This document shows positions 25,276 through 36,017 of a DNA stretch of 64,000 nt, piece by piece. The notes under the pieces are model-generated. The model was not told the origin of the DNA. It saw nothing but the letters and a program-made list of their open reading frames with translations, and ran no database searches. This DNA comes from Euryodendron excelsum (lineage: Eukaryota; Streptophyta; Magnoliopsida; Ericales; Pentaphylacaceae): positions 54,551,683 through 54,615,682 of the forward strand of contig CM065377.1 in the NCBI GenBank assembly GCA_033060915.1, given 5' to 3'. The position numbers and the translations under genes are program-made. Numbering within the stretch: position 1 is the stretch's first letter; every line of letters starts with the position of its first letter.

Positions 25276-26124
25276 GGGATGATATTGCTGCTGTCAACAA
25301 TAGTGTTGTTGCTGTTGTTGGTGACGTGGCCTAATAAAAGGTGCCACGTGGCAAGCCTTAAAACTCCCCGTTGCACTGAATTTTAACTTTATACACCCCA
25401 TTTCCCTGGCAAATTAATATAGAAGAATGACAACATTATATCTTCTTATTATTTTATTTTATTCTATTGTTATACATCTCGCCGGAGGCTATCATCTTTT
25501 CCTTCACCGGTAAGCATCCATACATTTGCAAAACCCTCTCCTCTTCCTACTAATCGCTGTGAGCCACCACGATCACAGCCATGTCTGCTCAACTCTTCCT
25601 TTCTCTAAAGAGCTCAACCTCCTCTCCCCTTTCTCTCTCTGGGAAGACCCATAGTTGAAGCATCTATAGATGGCCATCCAACCTCCTTTTTTTGTTTTTT
25701 GGTTTTTCCCATGGATCCCCATCCAATCTCCCTTTTTTTTTTGTTTCTCTCTGAACCTTGTAACAAAACCACCCAACCTCCTTTTTTAATTTGAGAACAA
25801 AAAGCTATCAATAGAGATAATTAATTTCTTTCTTCAAACAAAAAAAAAATATATTCAGATCTTGCAAGTAGATCGATTTGGCCGTCGCCGGTTTGGTGGA
25901 TATTGGATTACACCATTCTGGTCGAAGGGACAGTGGAGACATTTTAAACTAAAAAGGAAAATTACCTAAGAGAGAGAGCGAGATAGAGACGAGAGATTCA
26001 AGGGTGTTTAAAGTTAAAATCGGGTGCAATGGAGAGTTTTAAGGCTTGTCACGTTGCGCCTTTTTATTAGGCCATGACCAACAACAACAACGGCACTATT
26101 GTTAACAACAGCAAAACCGATCCC
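25276..26124. mobile_element. Long-TIR foldback/MULE-like element, 849 bp
   Basis: The first 130 bases (GGGATGATATTGCTGCTGTC onward) match the reverse complement of the last 130 (GGGATCGGTTTTGCTGTTG onward). Shared blocks include TGGCCTAATAAAA, CAAGCCTTAAAACTC and ATTTTAACTTTA. The inverted repeats diverge near 25,405 and 25,993. The middle is unrelated, partly C/T-rich, and contains a CCGTCGCCGG word. Inverted repeats over 100 bp with a non-coding core suggest a non-autonomous Mutator-like or foldback element. I could not find a convincing 9-bp target duplication, and no transposase is present. Confidence 0.75.
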
Positions 26125-27291
26125 GAAGGACTTTCAAGATCTTTCCAATGGCAGTCATTAATCCGAACCCAAATCGGATCACAAGCCACTAAAATGACAA
26201 CAGGTTCACTTGCAACACGTGGGGGATAATGAAAATGGAACTCAAAATGGACATTCCACTAGTTTTAATCTAGAGAGAGAGAAGGGCTTAATGTCCACAA
26301 CCAACAACGGCATATTCCAAGTGGATAGATGATTTGATCATTGGATAGTAACATCCACAATCACATATGACTTAGCATATAGATACACACACATATATAT
26401 ATATTCTTTTCTTGTGCTAATCGAGTATTCAAACCAGTTTGTGTACACCTCGACTAATTTCAGAACTTGTGTAGTCTCCTATTCTACACAAACTAGATAA
26501 TTACCTAACAAAAAAATTTTTCGGTGGCTCAAAGAAATTGATAACACAAAAGAAGTTTCGAATCTGAAACTTTAAAAAAGTAAACCAAAGTCCCAAATCT
26601 TTACCACTAAGTCATATATATCTTCTATAACATATTTGTATATATATTGATGGCTTTGGGACTGCGATGAAGATTATCAATTCCATGCATTGAAATGCAT
26701 GTCATGAACGCGCTCTAACTAGGCTCTGTGATTGGAGGTTGTTGGAGTTGAGCTTCAATGGCTGGTGGGGTTTGCAAGCCAGGTGATAGAGACCTTTTTG
26801 TTTGATGCTCAAAGTGCAGAGGCCACCTATCTCTCTATGCCTTTATCAAGAGGACTTTGAGGTGGTGGTGGTGGACTTCGCCCTATTCTTCTGTTGCTTT
26901 TCTGGCTCCAGGGAACCCCACTTGAAGCTTCTCATTACATTCTATAAGAAGGATCACAGTAGAAAGGTGTGAAGAAGGGACCATCTATGCCCAAAGAGGC
27001 AAAGAGGGTGATAGAGAGATGGTATAGATGCAAAAGCATTGGTCTAATTAGTGGCAGAACCATTTATAAACTGTTATTTAAAGAAAAATAATTATTTAAG
27101 GGGCATTTATAATTTTTTAGATGAGCAAATTAAAAATTATTTTTAAAATTGTAGGTCGAAATAAATTTTTTAAAAATTTGAGAGTGGTATTTATAAATTT
27201 TCAAGAGACAATAAGCATATTTAGTAAATTGTAGGTAAAATTACAATTTTTAGTACATACTCGCGGTTATTTAATCAAATCACTAAGCACT
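26125..27291. other. Intergenic stretch without a recognised gene
   Basis: The block 26,690-27,060 is less AT-rich than its surroundings and might be an unannotated transcript, but no long frame exists on either strand and I could not fold a convincing miRNA precursor. The rest is AT-rich. Confidence 0.5.
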
Positions 27292-27292
27292 T

Positions 27293-27765
27293 TAGGGCCA
27301 GTTTGTTTGCCAAATATGGCAAGGGGATTGGATTGCTTGTCCTATGGGTATGACTTGTGAAGTGTATGAATGACAAATGAGGTCTGAATTACATCTCATT
27401 GCTAGACTATTAATTTCTAAAATGGATGATAAGTAATACCATAGGAAAAGTGGTATTACTTATCCATTCTCTTAAGATGAGCTTAAAAATAACATTTTTA
27501 TCCTTTTTTTATTATTATAATAGGTTAATATAATATTAAATAGCTATATTATAATTAAAATTAATTTTTCTATTAGTTTTCTTATTTTAATGTGATATTT
27601 TAACAAAATAATATTACTTATCCCATCATAATCCCACCCTAATCAAACGTAATATGAGTAATTCTACATTACATTAAATATTACTTATCACTAATCACCA
27701 CCTCCTTAATTTTACAATATTAATTATCTCCTGTTTTCTCATTCCACAAACAAACAAACGGTCCT
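27293..27765. mobile_element. MITE with GTTTGTTTG termini
   Basis: Left TAGGGCCAGTTTGTTTG and right CAAACAAACGGTCCTTG form an imperfect inverted repeat. The interior shares GATGATAAGTAATACCA with the element at 54,891-55,615, so the two look like one family. No coding. Confidence 0.6.
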
Positions 27766-28003
27766 TGAGACAAGCGAAGCTAGTAGTCCATGATTGACTC
27801 AATATTCAAATTCAAAGTCAGAGATAAGGAAAGAGCATGACTAGCCAACCTATTTTAGGCTACCCAACTATGCCCAATATTGGTTCACATGAGATTCATG
27901 GGTTAGATTTCTTGCACTGTGGTTTTGTGGTGCTTCATGCAATTCTAAAACTATTGGGTTTCCCTGTACTGTTTGTTTTTCACTTTGAGATTTGAAAAGT
28001 TAA

Positions 28004-28244
28004 GGGTTTGTTTGGAAGTGTTTTTTGTTTTTGTTTTTGTTTTTGTTTTTTGTTTTTTCAAAAATGAAAACATAAAAAAAATACTAAAATAGATGTATTT
28101 TCTTATTCTATAACATTGATATAGTACTTTTAGCAAAACGGTAACCTATAAATCCCATCATTAAACCATAAAAACAAAAAACAAAAACAGAAAACAGAAA
28201 CATACAATAAAAAACAAAAACTGATAGCACTTCTAAACAAACCC
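28004..28244. mobile_element. Tourist-like MITE (TAA target duplication)
   Basis: Termini GGGTTTGTTTGGAAGTG and CACTTCTAAACAAACCC pair with one mismatch. TAA flanks both ends (28,001-28,003 and 28,245-28,247). It is 241 bp with no coding. Confidence 0.8.
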
Positions 28245-28252
28245 TAAATATC

Positions 28253-28886
28253 CAGAAATAGCATAGTTGTATATCTTTTTGTGTTTTCTTTCCTTGTTTT
28301 GCCTTTGCTGTATTGCAGTCAACAAAAAATAAAAATAAAAAATATCAACAAATAGCATATCTTTTCTCTCTCTCTCTCTCTCTCTCTCTTTTGTCTTGTG
28401 CTCCCATTTTGATAGGAACCCTAAACACCAGTGTTGGTACTGATAGCTGAAATTCTCCTAACTATTTAAAGAGTCAACTAAGCGTTGGAACTCCCGTCTC
28501 AATTAAGAGGAATCATGGAAAGAACAGGTATAAGATCACTATCCATTCCTCATTAATTTCACAAAAAAAATGGAGTAAAATTATTAATAAATTTATATAC
28601 CAAAAAAAAAAAAAAAACAGAAAAGAGGAAAGACAAGAGCAAGGTACATGGCCTAATACAGTAAATAATCAAATTTGACATTATCTTGTACAAAGTTCCA
28701 TGACATCAAGAAAGAAACGAATAGAACTCCTAATTGGAAGGTAAATTTAAACCTCCTGAGATGCTAACGGGGGGAAACTTAATTAAACCTCCTGAGATGC
28801 TAACGTGAGGAAACTTCATTCATTTACATTATCTGGTGGTCCACTGGAGATGAGATATCCGCCAACATTTCTTTTAAGTTCTCAAA
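28253..28886. other. Intergenic stretch with a CT microsatellite and a short tandem duplication
   Basis: A CT microsatellite lies at about 28,366-28,390. TTAAACCTCCTGAGATGC occurs twice at a 36-base spacing (28,747 and 28,783). No gene signal. Confidence 0.6.
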
Positions 28887-30145
28887 TTAATAATGTATGT
28901 GAATATAATTATCCTTTTGTTGTGTTATAGCTTGAGGTGTTTGACAATTTTGATCCACTCCTCCCATAGGCTTTTCCGGGTTTATCACACCAACAAGGCA
29001 TTGTAAAAAATGTTCTCCATCTGTTGTGCTCAAGTCCAAACCATCAAAACCACCGGTTCTGCAGATTAATGAGAAACATTATTAATAAAGTGCATAAGCT
29101 TATACATATATATATATACAAGCACAAACTTATGTATATTAAATTGGTGATTCAATAGGAATAATGTGGAAGTTCAGAAAAGAGAGAGAAAAGTGAAGGC
29201 CAAAACAGTTGGGTGGATTCTTGATAGTTCAGCACATTATGCAACTCTTTCTAACTCTTGCAAGGGCTTTGTATGATGAATGACAGAAACATAAATTGAG
29301 TAGCCGGGAAAATGTTCTAAAAGAATGATCTATTAACATACGATAGATTCGTACCGGAAAACATGTCATATGCTACACAAAGTATATATATACACATCCT
29401 AAAAAAATATATATACATATAAAAATTCAAGAAGCAGATAGTATACCAGCCAAAGGAAGCTAACATTTCCAGTTTCAGCACTTCTCCGGTGAACCAGTGG
29501 GCATTTTCGACATTCATATCACAGAACCTTGGGTTGAATTTGAATGGTGGCCATACAATGAAGTTTCCAGCATGTTTGGAACTTGTGTGGAAGGGAAAGA
29601 GAAAGGAAATGAAATGAAGTGAAAGAGAGAAATTGTAAAGAAAGTGGTTATTTTTGTTTGGTTGGTTTTGCAAAGAAAATAACAATGCATTATTTGAAAT
29701 TGAAAGAAAAGAGGAAAGAAAAAAATGTAATGTTAAAAGAGGAGAAAATAAAAGGAAAGTGAGAAGAAAAATCACTTTTTTGTTTCTCTTTCCTCCCAAA
29801 CTAGGAACTGAAAAAGGAAAATTATTTTTCCCTTTCTTTCCTCAAATTCCAAAGAGGCTTTCAGGTAAATTTTAGTTACTCTAAAAAGGTTAAATATAAA
29901 AAAAGAAAAAAGAAAAAGAACAGAAACACTTGCCATTCATTTGTCAATATAATTGATCTCAAAATAAGTTTCTCCTCTGGTAACTCGCAAATCCGATCCA
30001 TAAATCTCCCAGAGTTCTCTAAGATTGCTCTTGTAAATTTGTCCAGAGAGGGAGACATTGAAGAAGAGATTTTCTTTTTTCTCCTTTTTCTTTTGGGTGG
30101 CGAGGAGGAATGAAAATGAAGGAAGTTAGGACTGGGACAGTACAT
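28887..30145 (-). CDS. Unrecognised gene, exon pieces, probably damaged
   Basis: Three coding-like blocks lie in order on the minus strand. Block one (30,145-29,930) opens MYCPSPNFLHFHSSSPPKRK and ends ICELPEEKLILRSIILTNEW before a GTGTTT donor. Block two (about 29,570-29,447) contains FIVWPPFKFNPRFCDMNVEN and HWFTGEVLKLEMLASFGW before GTATAC. Block three (29,058-28,887) follows a CTGCAG acceptor with TGGFDGLDLSTTDGEHF and a stop at 28,887. Composition and splice sites look genic, but I do not recognise the family. Joining block two to block three creates TGA at the junction. No acceptor fits upstream of block two, where a hairpin MITE sits. The gene is therefore either broken by that insertion or missing an exon I cannot place. 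Confidence 0.35.
29573..29856. mobile_element. Hairpin MITE, purine-left/pyrimidine-right family
   Basis: Left TGTTTGGAACTTGTGTGGAA pairs with right TTCCTCAAATTCCAAAGA. The left arm is A/G-rich. It sits directly against coding-like block two of the unrecognised gene and may have removed that exon's acceptor. Open frames here (29,317-29,875) are partly the MITE itself. Confidence 0.6.
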
Positions 30146-30390
30146 TTGTGAGCAATTGGAGACTTGGAAACCTCATCACAAGAAGGGAATTTATACACCA
30201 AACCTTGGGACAGAATTGATTTCCTCCCAGTAGCCAATTTTGGAAAAACAAATATGGGAACTAATTGCAATTTCAATAACATAAATAAGAGGTGATCATT
30301 GCAATTGAATATATATACCCACAACAAGAATAAGGTATTTGATTTGGTTTCCATACGTGGATTGATATTGTAATCTCCGGGTGACTGCAA

Positions 30391-31030
30391 TTTTATTTCT
30401 TTCTAAACTTAAAACAAAAATTTGATCATGTCAAGTTGTCTTTGTACCTCTGATAGAAAATAAATGTATTAGACACCCAATCAACACTTGGAATTTAACA
30501 TATCACCAAAGCAAGATTTGCAAGGTTGTTTCTTTGTTTCCAAGTATATCTTACTTTAAATACATATTAACTCTTAAATTCTTTAAACAAAATATTGTCC
30601 ATTTGAGGGCATGTTGCAAGCTCACTTCCTCGTTTAAATTTAAAAATCTTTATTGCTTTTGGACCATATTTCCAAATCTAGTTTACTTGCATTCTCATCC
30701 TTTCAATTAATATATATATATATATTTTCTAAACAATTAATCCGCATTATTTCTCTGTTTATCACACTATGCACATATATATATATATATATTTCCACAA
30801 GCTACTGTGACACGGTAATTTTGAATAAAATGAGAACCAGAAAAATGCCTCTATATTTGGACTTTGAACTGGCTAAAATTTTGACGCTTTTTTTGCAGCA
30901 CCAAAGCCATAAAAACTATATCCATGTCAAGAAGTGTCTGCATGGCAGTACTAAATTACTAAAAAAAGAACTTATATGCCACATTTGTTTCGTAGAACGG
31001 GAAATAGGGAGTTGGATGTCCTGAAATTAA
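30391..31030. other. Intergenic stretch with TA microsatellites
   Basis: TA microsatellites lie at about 30,710-30,726 and 30,775-30,792. No gene is recognised on either strand. Confidence 0.6.
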
Positions 31031-31790
31031 TTGTCTTAAGAGATCCAATATTCCGGGACAATTTATACCTCAATTTGGTCTTCTTTGGTGTTGGATTGGC
31101 ATAGAATTAGAGGTGGGATGAGATGGTTTTATTCATTTTATACTTGCGATTCAAGTGCCAAGATAATTCCTTCCACTAGTATAACTTATCTCACCCCACC
31201 CCAATAATTATATACCCCATACTTGGGATATATTAGTCCCTTCTGATAAATATTCTAAACCTCCTTGAGCAATCGAAACATGGGATTTGCGGACCCCAAA
31301 GATTACTTGTCCTAGTCTATCCTGTGAAACAAACATGAAATGTATTTGCCATGAAATTGGGTAGTGGAAGATGTGATATGAAGAAGGTCTTAGGATTAAT
31401 AGTCTTGGGATTAGATGTCTGAGACGGGCGGGACTATTTATACCTCAATCCAATTTTCTCTGCTATTTAGTTGGCATGAGATTAAAAATGAGACGAGGTG
31501 AGTCTGATGCATTTATTACCATTGGATCAAGTGTCAAGATAATCCTACGACTGGCGTACGTTGTTCCAACCGTCCTAGCTAGGATAGTTACATACCATAT
31601 ACGTAAAGTATATTATGCCACCCAATTAAATAGTCCAAACCTCCTTCAACAACCCGAATATGGGATTTGCCAGGAACACAGGATTACTTATAGTATCCCG
31701 TCCACTCTATCATATGAAAACAAACATGCACAACACGTATTTGCCCTGAAATTCGACATTGGGATGAGAGACATGAACTGGGTAAAAAAC
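31031..31790. repeat. Two diverged tandem copies of a 375-380 bp unit
   Basis: TTTATACCTCAAT (31,063 and 31,438), AACCTCCTT (31,258 and 31,638), TGGGATTTGC (31,281 and 31,661) and the phrase ATGAAA..TGTATTTGCC recur in the same order about 375-380 bases apart. No coding frame is shared by the copies. They lie immediately upstream in coordinate of the tRNA gene. Origin unknown. Confidence 0.7.
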
Positions 31791-31863
31791 AACTATAATA
31801 ACTAATGAGAATGACTAAGTAAAACATAAAATAAAAAAATAAAGGAAAGAAAAAAGTAATTAA

Positions 31864-31934
31864 TGCACCAGCCGGGAATCGAACCCGGGTCTGTACCGTG
31901 GCAGGGTACTATTCTACCACTAGACCACTGGTGC
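31864..31934 (-). tRNA. tRNA-Gly (anticodon GCC)
   Basis: The minus strand opens GCACCAGTGGTCTAGTGG and closes CCCGGCTGGTGCA, a 7-bp acceptor stem with discriminator A. Anticodon GCC lies in the loop CTGCCAC (plus 31,900-31,902). The internal promoters are intact: A box TGGTCTAGTGG and B box GGTTCGATTCC. A run of six T follows within about 15 bases on the minus strand as a Pol III terminator. The length of 71 nt is usual for plant nuclear tRNA-Gly(GCC), there is no intron, and CCA is not encoded. Confidence 0.98.
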
Positions 31935-32807
31935 CTTTTTGTGGTAGCCGTTTCTCAGTATTTTTTATATATGGTTTTTTAAAGCTTTGCATTTCAGTGC
32001 AGAATATTACAAGTCATGGGGCAATGAACAATGCTCTTGCTCTGAATTCAACATCTACTCAATTTTGAAACCTTGTTAAAATCTGAACTCAGTCAACTTT
32101 ATTTGACTAGAAACATATATTGTCTTAGCACGACATTGTGTGCATGCTACTATGCTATGCTTTTTCTAATTTGATGTTTGGATTAAAGATTTGTCAAGAG
32201 AAAGAGAAAGAGAAAGGGAAAAGAAAATGATACAAAATAACTTGTACTCGCCATTTTTTATGGTGACTAAACACAAATGAATTTTTTAGCAGTGGCGAAC
32301 AAAAGTAAATAATTTGGCTTCAAGAACTAACAAAAGTAAATAACAAGTATGCTGAAACATATACTTCATGCAAGTTGGTCAAGAGTAACTGAGAAAACTT
32401 TCACCCAATCTTCGAAACAACCAAAGGTCTCTGAGGGAGTGCGCAGTTTTCCCGCATGAGGAGAAACAATTTCTGTGTTTCGGAAAACAATGGAGCAACT
32501 TACTGCTGCGCTAAGGCCCACCCTCTGTAAACTTCTATAAAAGAAAAAGAAGAAAGGTCGGAATCGCATACCATTGAACCTCCAAATGTCCGAGCTTGAT
32601 TTAAAAAACAAAAAATTGATTTTCTGGACCTTGTTTGGAAGTGAAACTTACAACTTGTTCAATCATCAAAAAACGTCCAAGAAGAAACCCTGAATTGAAG
32701 GTGAACCTGATTTTAAAAAAAAAAAAAAAGGTTAATTTTGATTGCTTTCCTGCCTTTGGTTCTGTACAATTGGCGGCAGAAAATTAATAAAATTAAAAAA
32801 GATATCC
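31935..32807. other. Spacer between tRNA-Gly and the ATG7 pseudogene
   Basis: No gene is recognised. A purine stretch AAGAGAAAGAGAAAGAGAAA lies near 32,196. Confidence 0.6.
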
Positions 32808-35800
32808 TCAGATTTCAACACAATCATCATCATCATCATCATCCATCTCATTATCCCAGTCCAGCTGAAAAGAGCTCGCTGACTTCATCAGCTTAGTTAG
32901 TCCAGCGAGGTCCTCGAGATAGGTAGGATGATTAATGGCTTGAAGGACGAAGTCCATATCTCTTTTTCATTATTCTGATACCATCTGGATAGTATGACAT
33001 TCGCAAATATAATGAAAAGAAAATTAACAAATTAATAGGAAGAAAAATAAAACAAATAATTCGTTACAATTTCATACAGCTAGAAACTTACAGTGCAGCA
33101 ACAAGCAGTACAACTTTTCGAGGAGTGACCCACAAGAGTCATCTGAGAAAACTGCGAGAGGGATCCTCGAATTTGATGGGGTAAAATACCGAGAGGTTGG
33201 TCAGTGCTTCCACTATCGGTGGAGTTTGCAAACTCAGCTTTGGCATATATCCTGTGGGGCAGTTATGAGAAGGTGGACCAAAATTTGGAAGGGAACCTAT
33301 ATTAAGCACAAACTCTTCCATCTACTAGTCTTCTCACAACCCATAAAAATCAGCAAATGACTAAACTTGTAATTAACATAGTTTTCAAAGAGTTACCCAT
33401 GACGGTGATGCAGAATCCCTACTAAAAGTTCGACTGCAAGGGCTGAAGCAATAGGAGCAAGCCCTGGACGCGTAACCGTGCATTGTTGATCCAGAGTGTG
33501 GTTGGCAGTTGACTGCACAAAGAACAAGTCATCAATGCTGTGATTAATATGTTTGCAGCAACTTTTTATTATCTTATAGTTGCTGTTTAGAAAATTACAT
33601 CAACAGGGGCAGCCACATCATTGCAGAAGTAACAACCCAATCTATGGTCTCCACCACCATCCATCAGCTAGAAGTTTCCAATTTCAGAAGATAAAGTATT
33701 CCCAACCTCAGCTTTGAAGTCCTGAGTAGTGCTGAGAGGACCAGCGCCATGACGCATAACCAAGAAACTATCGAACCCCAAAGCCACAGTTATAGTAATC
33801 TGAAGATAAATTCCACAAGTGAATATCAGTACCAGTCAATCAACAGTGTCCAAATCAACTATTTGGAGTTGAAAACTCTAAGAAAGATGAAATCCGACTT
33901 TTACCGAAGAATTTGATGCCAAAGTTCACAATAAAATCTCAATTTTTGGGGATGAGGTAAAGGACATGTTAGCATCGGCACAGAGAAGAGTTGGGAGCCA
34001 TCGACTTTCCCTTGTATCAGTCAATAAGAAAACTGCATCGTGAGTATCAATTAAATCACCTAGGCGTCTGCAATCCCCAAGCACGCTATGCTCTTCTTGG
34101 CTAGGCACAGGGTGCCCAGGCATCGGAATAGCCATCACAATACCTTCAGCTTCCTGAGAATAAAACCAACACATAGGGAAAGGTTAAGGGAATCAATGTT
34201 CTAGGGTTTAATTAAGTGGATGGGCAACGTAAGGGTAAAATAAATTACCACGGCCGGAAAGATTCTCTTGAGACTTTTAACTGCTGCTGTGGCTTTAAAA
34301 TCACCACCATTGAGGCAGTCAGCTAATGTATATAGGGATTACCTCAATGGATTAGACATAGCCACCTTGCCACTGTCAAGTACTGTAATTTTCCGGACAC
34401 CCCAAGCCTGCAGTTGCACATAATTTTTCATGACTTCAGAAGTAGAATAACTGAATAAGAGAATTTAATCATAAATTTTCATTCACTCACCATAAGCATG
34501 CGAGCAACCTGGCATCCAAGTGTACAGGCCCCTAAGAGAAGACACTTAATAGCAGACAATATGTTTAAGTTCAAAGATGGAAAAGCACGCCATCTCATTA
34601 GTTTTAAATTCAAATCCGCAGCCAATACTGCTAACCTGTCAATGTTGTATCTTTAAATGTTAAGGAGGCAATTGAATAACATATTATGGACTATCGAGTG
34701 AAAACCTCATAACATACCTAGTTGGATCCATGGATTTAGCTAGGCTAATACACCTTGATACCTTCTTCCCTCTGTTAAGTTCCCATCCACGGAATTAGGC
34801 ATATGTTGATGATCTTTCCATCCTAAACAAATAGTGTTCACGTATCAGGAAAGCCAGTGCAGAAAAAATTTCAACTCTCAGAGAGAGGTAGTACTAATTA
34901 GAAGAGACATGTTACCCAATTTGTGCCGCTCTACCTTGTGAAACGGATATTAAGGCTTCACCAACGAGGGACAAGCCCAGATCAGCAAAACCACAGTTCT
35001 CACGATAGCACCAAAAGCAAACTTTCTCGAGATTCCATCTTGAACAAATACATGCAAGGAAATTCCGAAGAGGCCAACCAGGATTACTTGGAAGATGACA
35101 TGGGTCGTAAAAGCCAAATAGGAACTGCCAGTAACATGTAATGTAGCTTTATGGAAGAGGCATCTAAAACTTTAGAAAAAATTTAACTGGTTTAAATCCA
35201 TTGAGCAATTAAACAAACTGTGTTATTCATTCCAATTAGCAAAAGCTAGTATAATCTTACAATAAATGTGAAGAAGCATGTGGACAGACCTTATGGCCAT
35301 CATGTTTGCAGGATTCCCAGTCCTTTAAATGCTTAATAGTAGCATGTAAATTTGAAGCAATAGAGACCAAAAAAAATGGCACATCTGCAGCAGTCTCATA
35401 TGATTTAGGCGCTCCATACAATGTAAAAACAGCATGCAAAATGTAAACAAATAAGAGTCAAGTGTAATAGCACAGGGCACGTTTTACCTGCCGTTGCACT
35501 TGAGCTACGCTACTCATTACAAGCTGCTGACAGTGATTCAGCCTATATGCCACAACAATAACCTCCGTAAAATAACACAAAAAATTAAATACAGTACTTG
35601 CAAAATTACTAACATTCACAGCACCTCCTCTAGGCTGAGCCACTGAGAAGCTGGCCTCAAATCAACCAAGGTTGCAGGAGGATCAAGCAACAGAGCAGGG
35701 AAAGCAAACCAGTAATGAAGCTCCACTTTTTAAGGTCTGTAAATGATATAAGAAGGAACCTTGAAAGTACTGCACTGTCCTCCTCAGCTTTTCCAGAATG

Positions 35801-35906
35801 AATGTCCTCCCAAATCTGATATTCAACAAGAAATAAACTTGTGATGTGAGAAGCATATTTAGATTTCAGTCAAATTGTTTTTATTTGTTTATAAGGCCAT
35901 TTTCCG

Positions 35907-36017
35907 TTTTTTTTTTTTTTCCTGGTTGAGTCAGTGAAGGAACTTGGCAAGATTCAAACCTAAGACAATCCCAAGCCCACACACCACCTCTTCACCATCT
36001 GAGCCATGGCCCAGCAC
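35907..36017 (-). mobile_element. tRNA-derived SINE-like insertion in the ATG7 pseudogene intron
   Basis: Read on the minus strand, GGGCCATGGCTCAGATGG resembles a Pol III A box region. About 40 bases on, GGTTTGAATCTTGCC resembles a B box, and the unit ends in an A-rich tail (T run at 35,907-35,920 on plus). This order is that of a tRNA-derived SINE. Target duplication not found. It lies between exons 2 and 3. Confidence 0.6.

Noticed and set aside
26690..27060. Possible pre-miRNA or non-coding RNA in a GC-richer block
   Set aside because: No long stem or known mature miRNA sequence could be found by eye.
33139..33321. 60-codon minus-strand frame
   Set aside because: Wrong frame of ATG7 pseudogene exon 13; the correct frame reads LGILPHQIRGSLSQFSQMTL.
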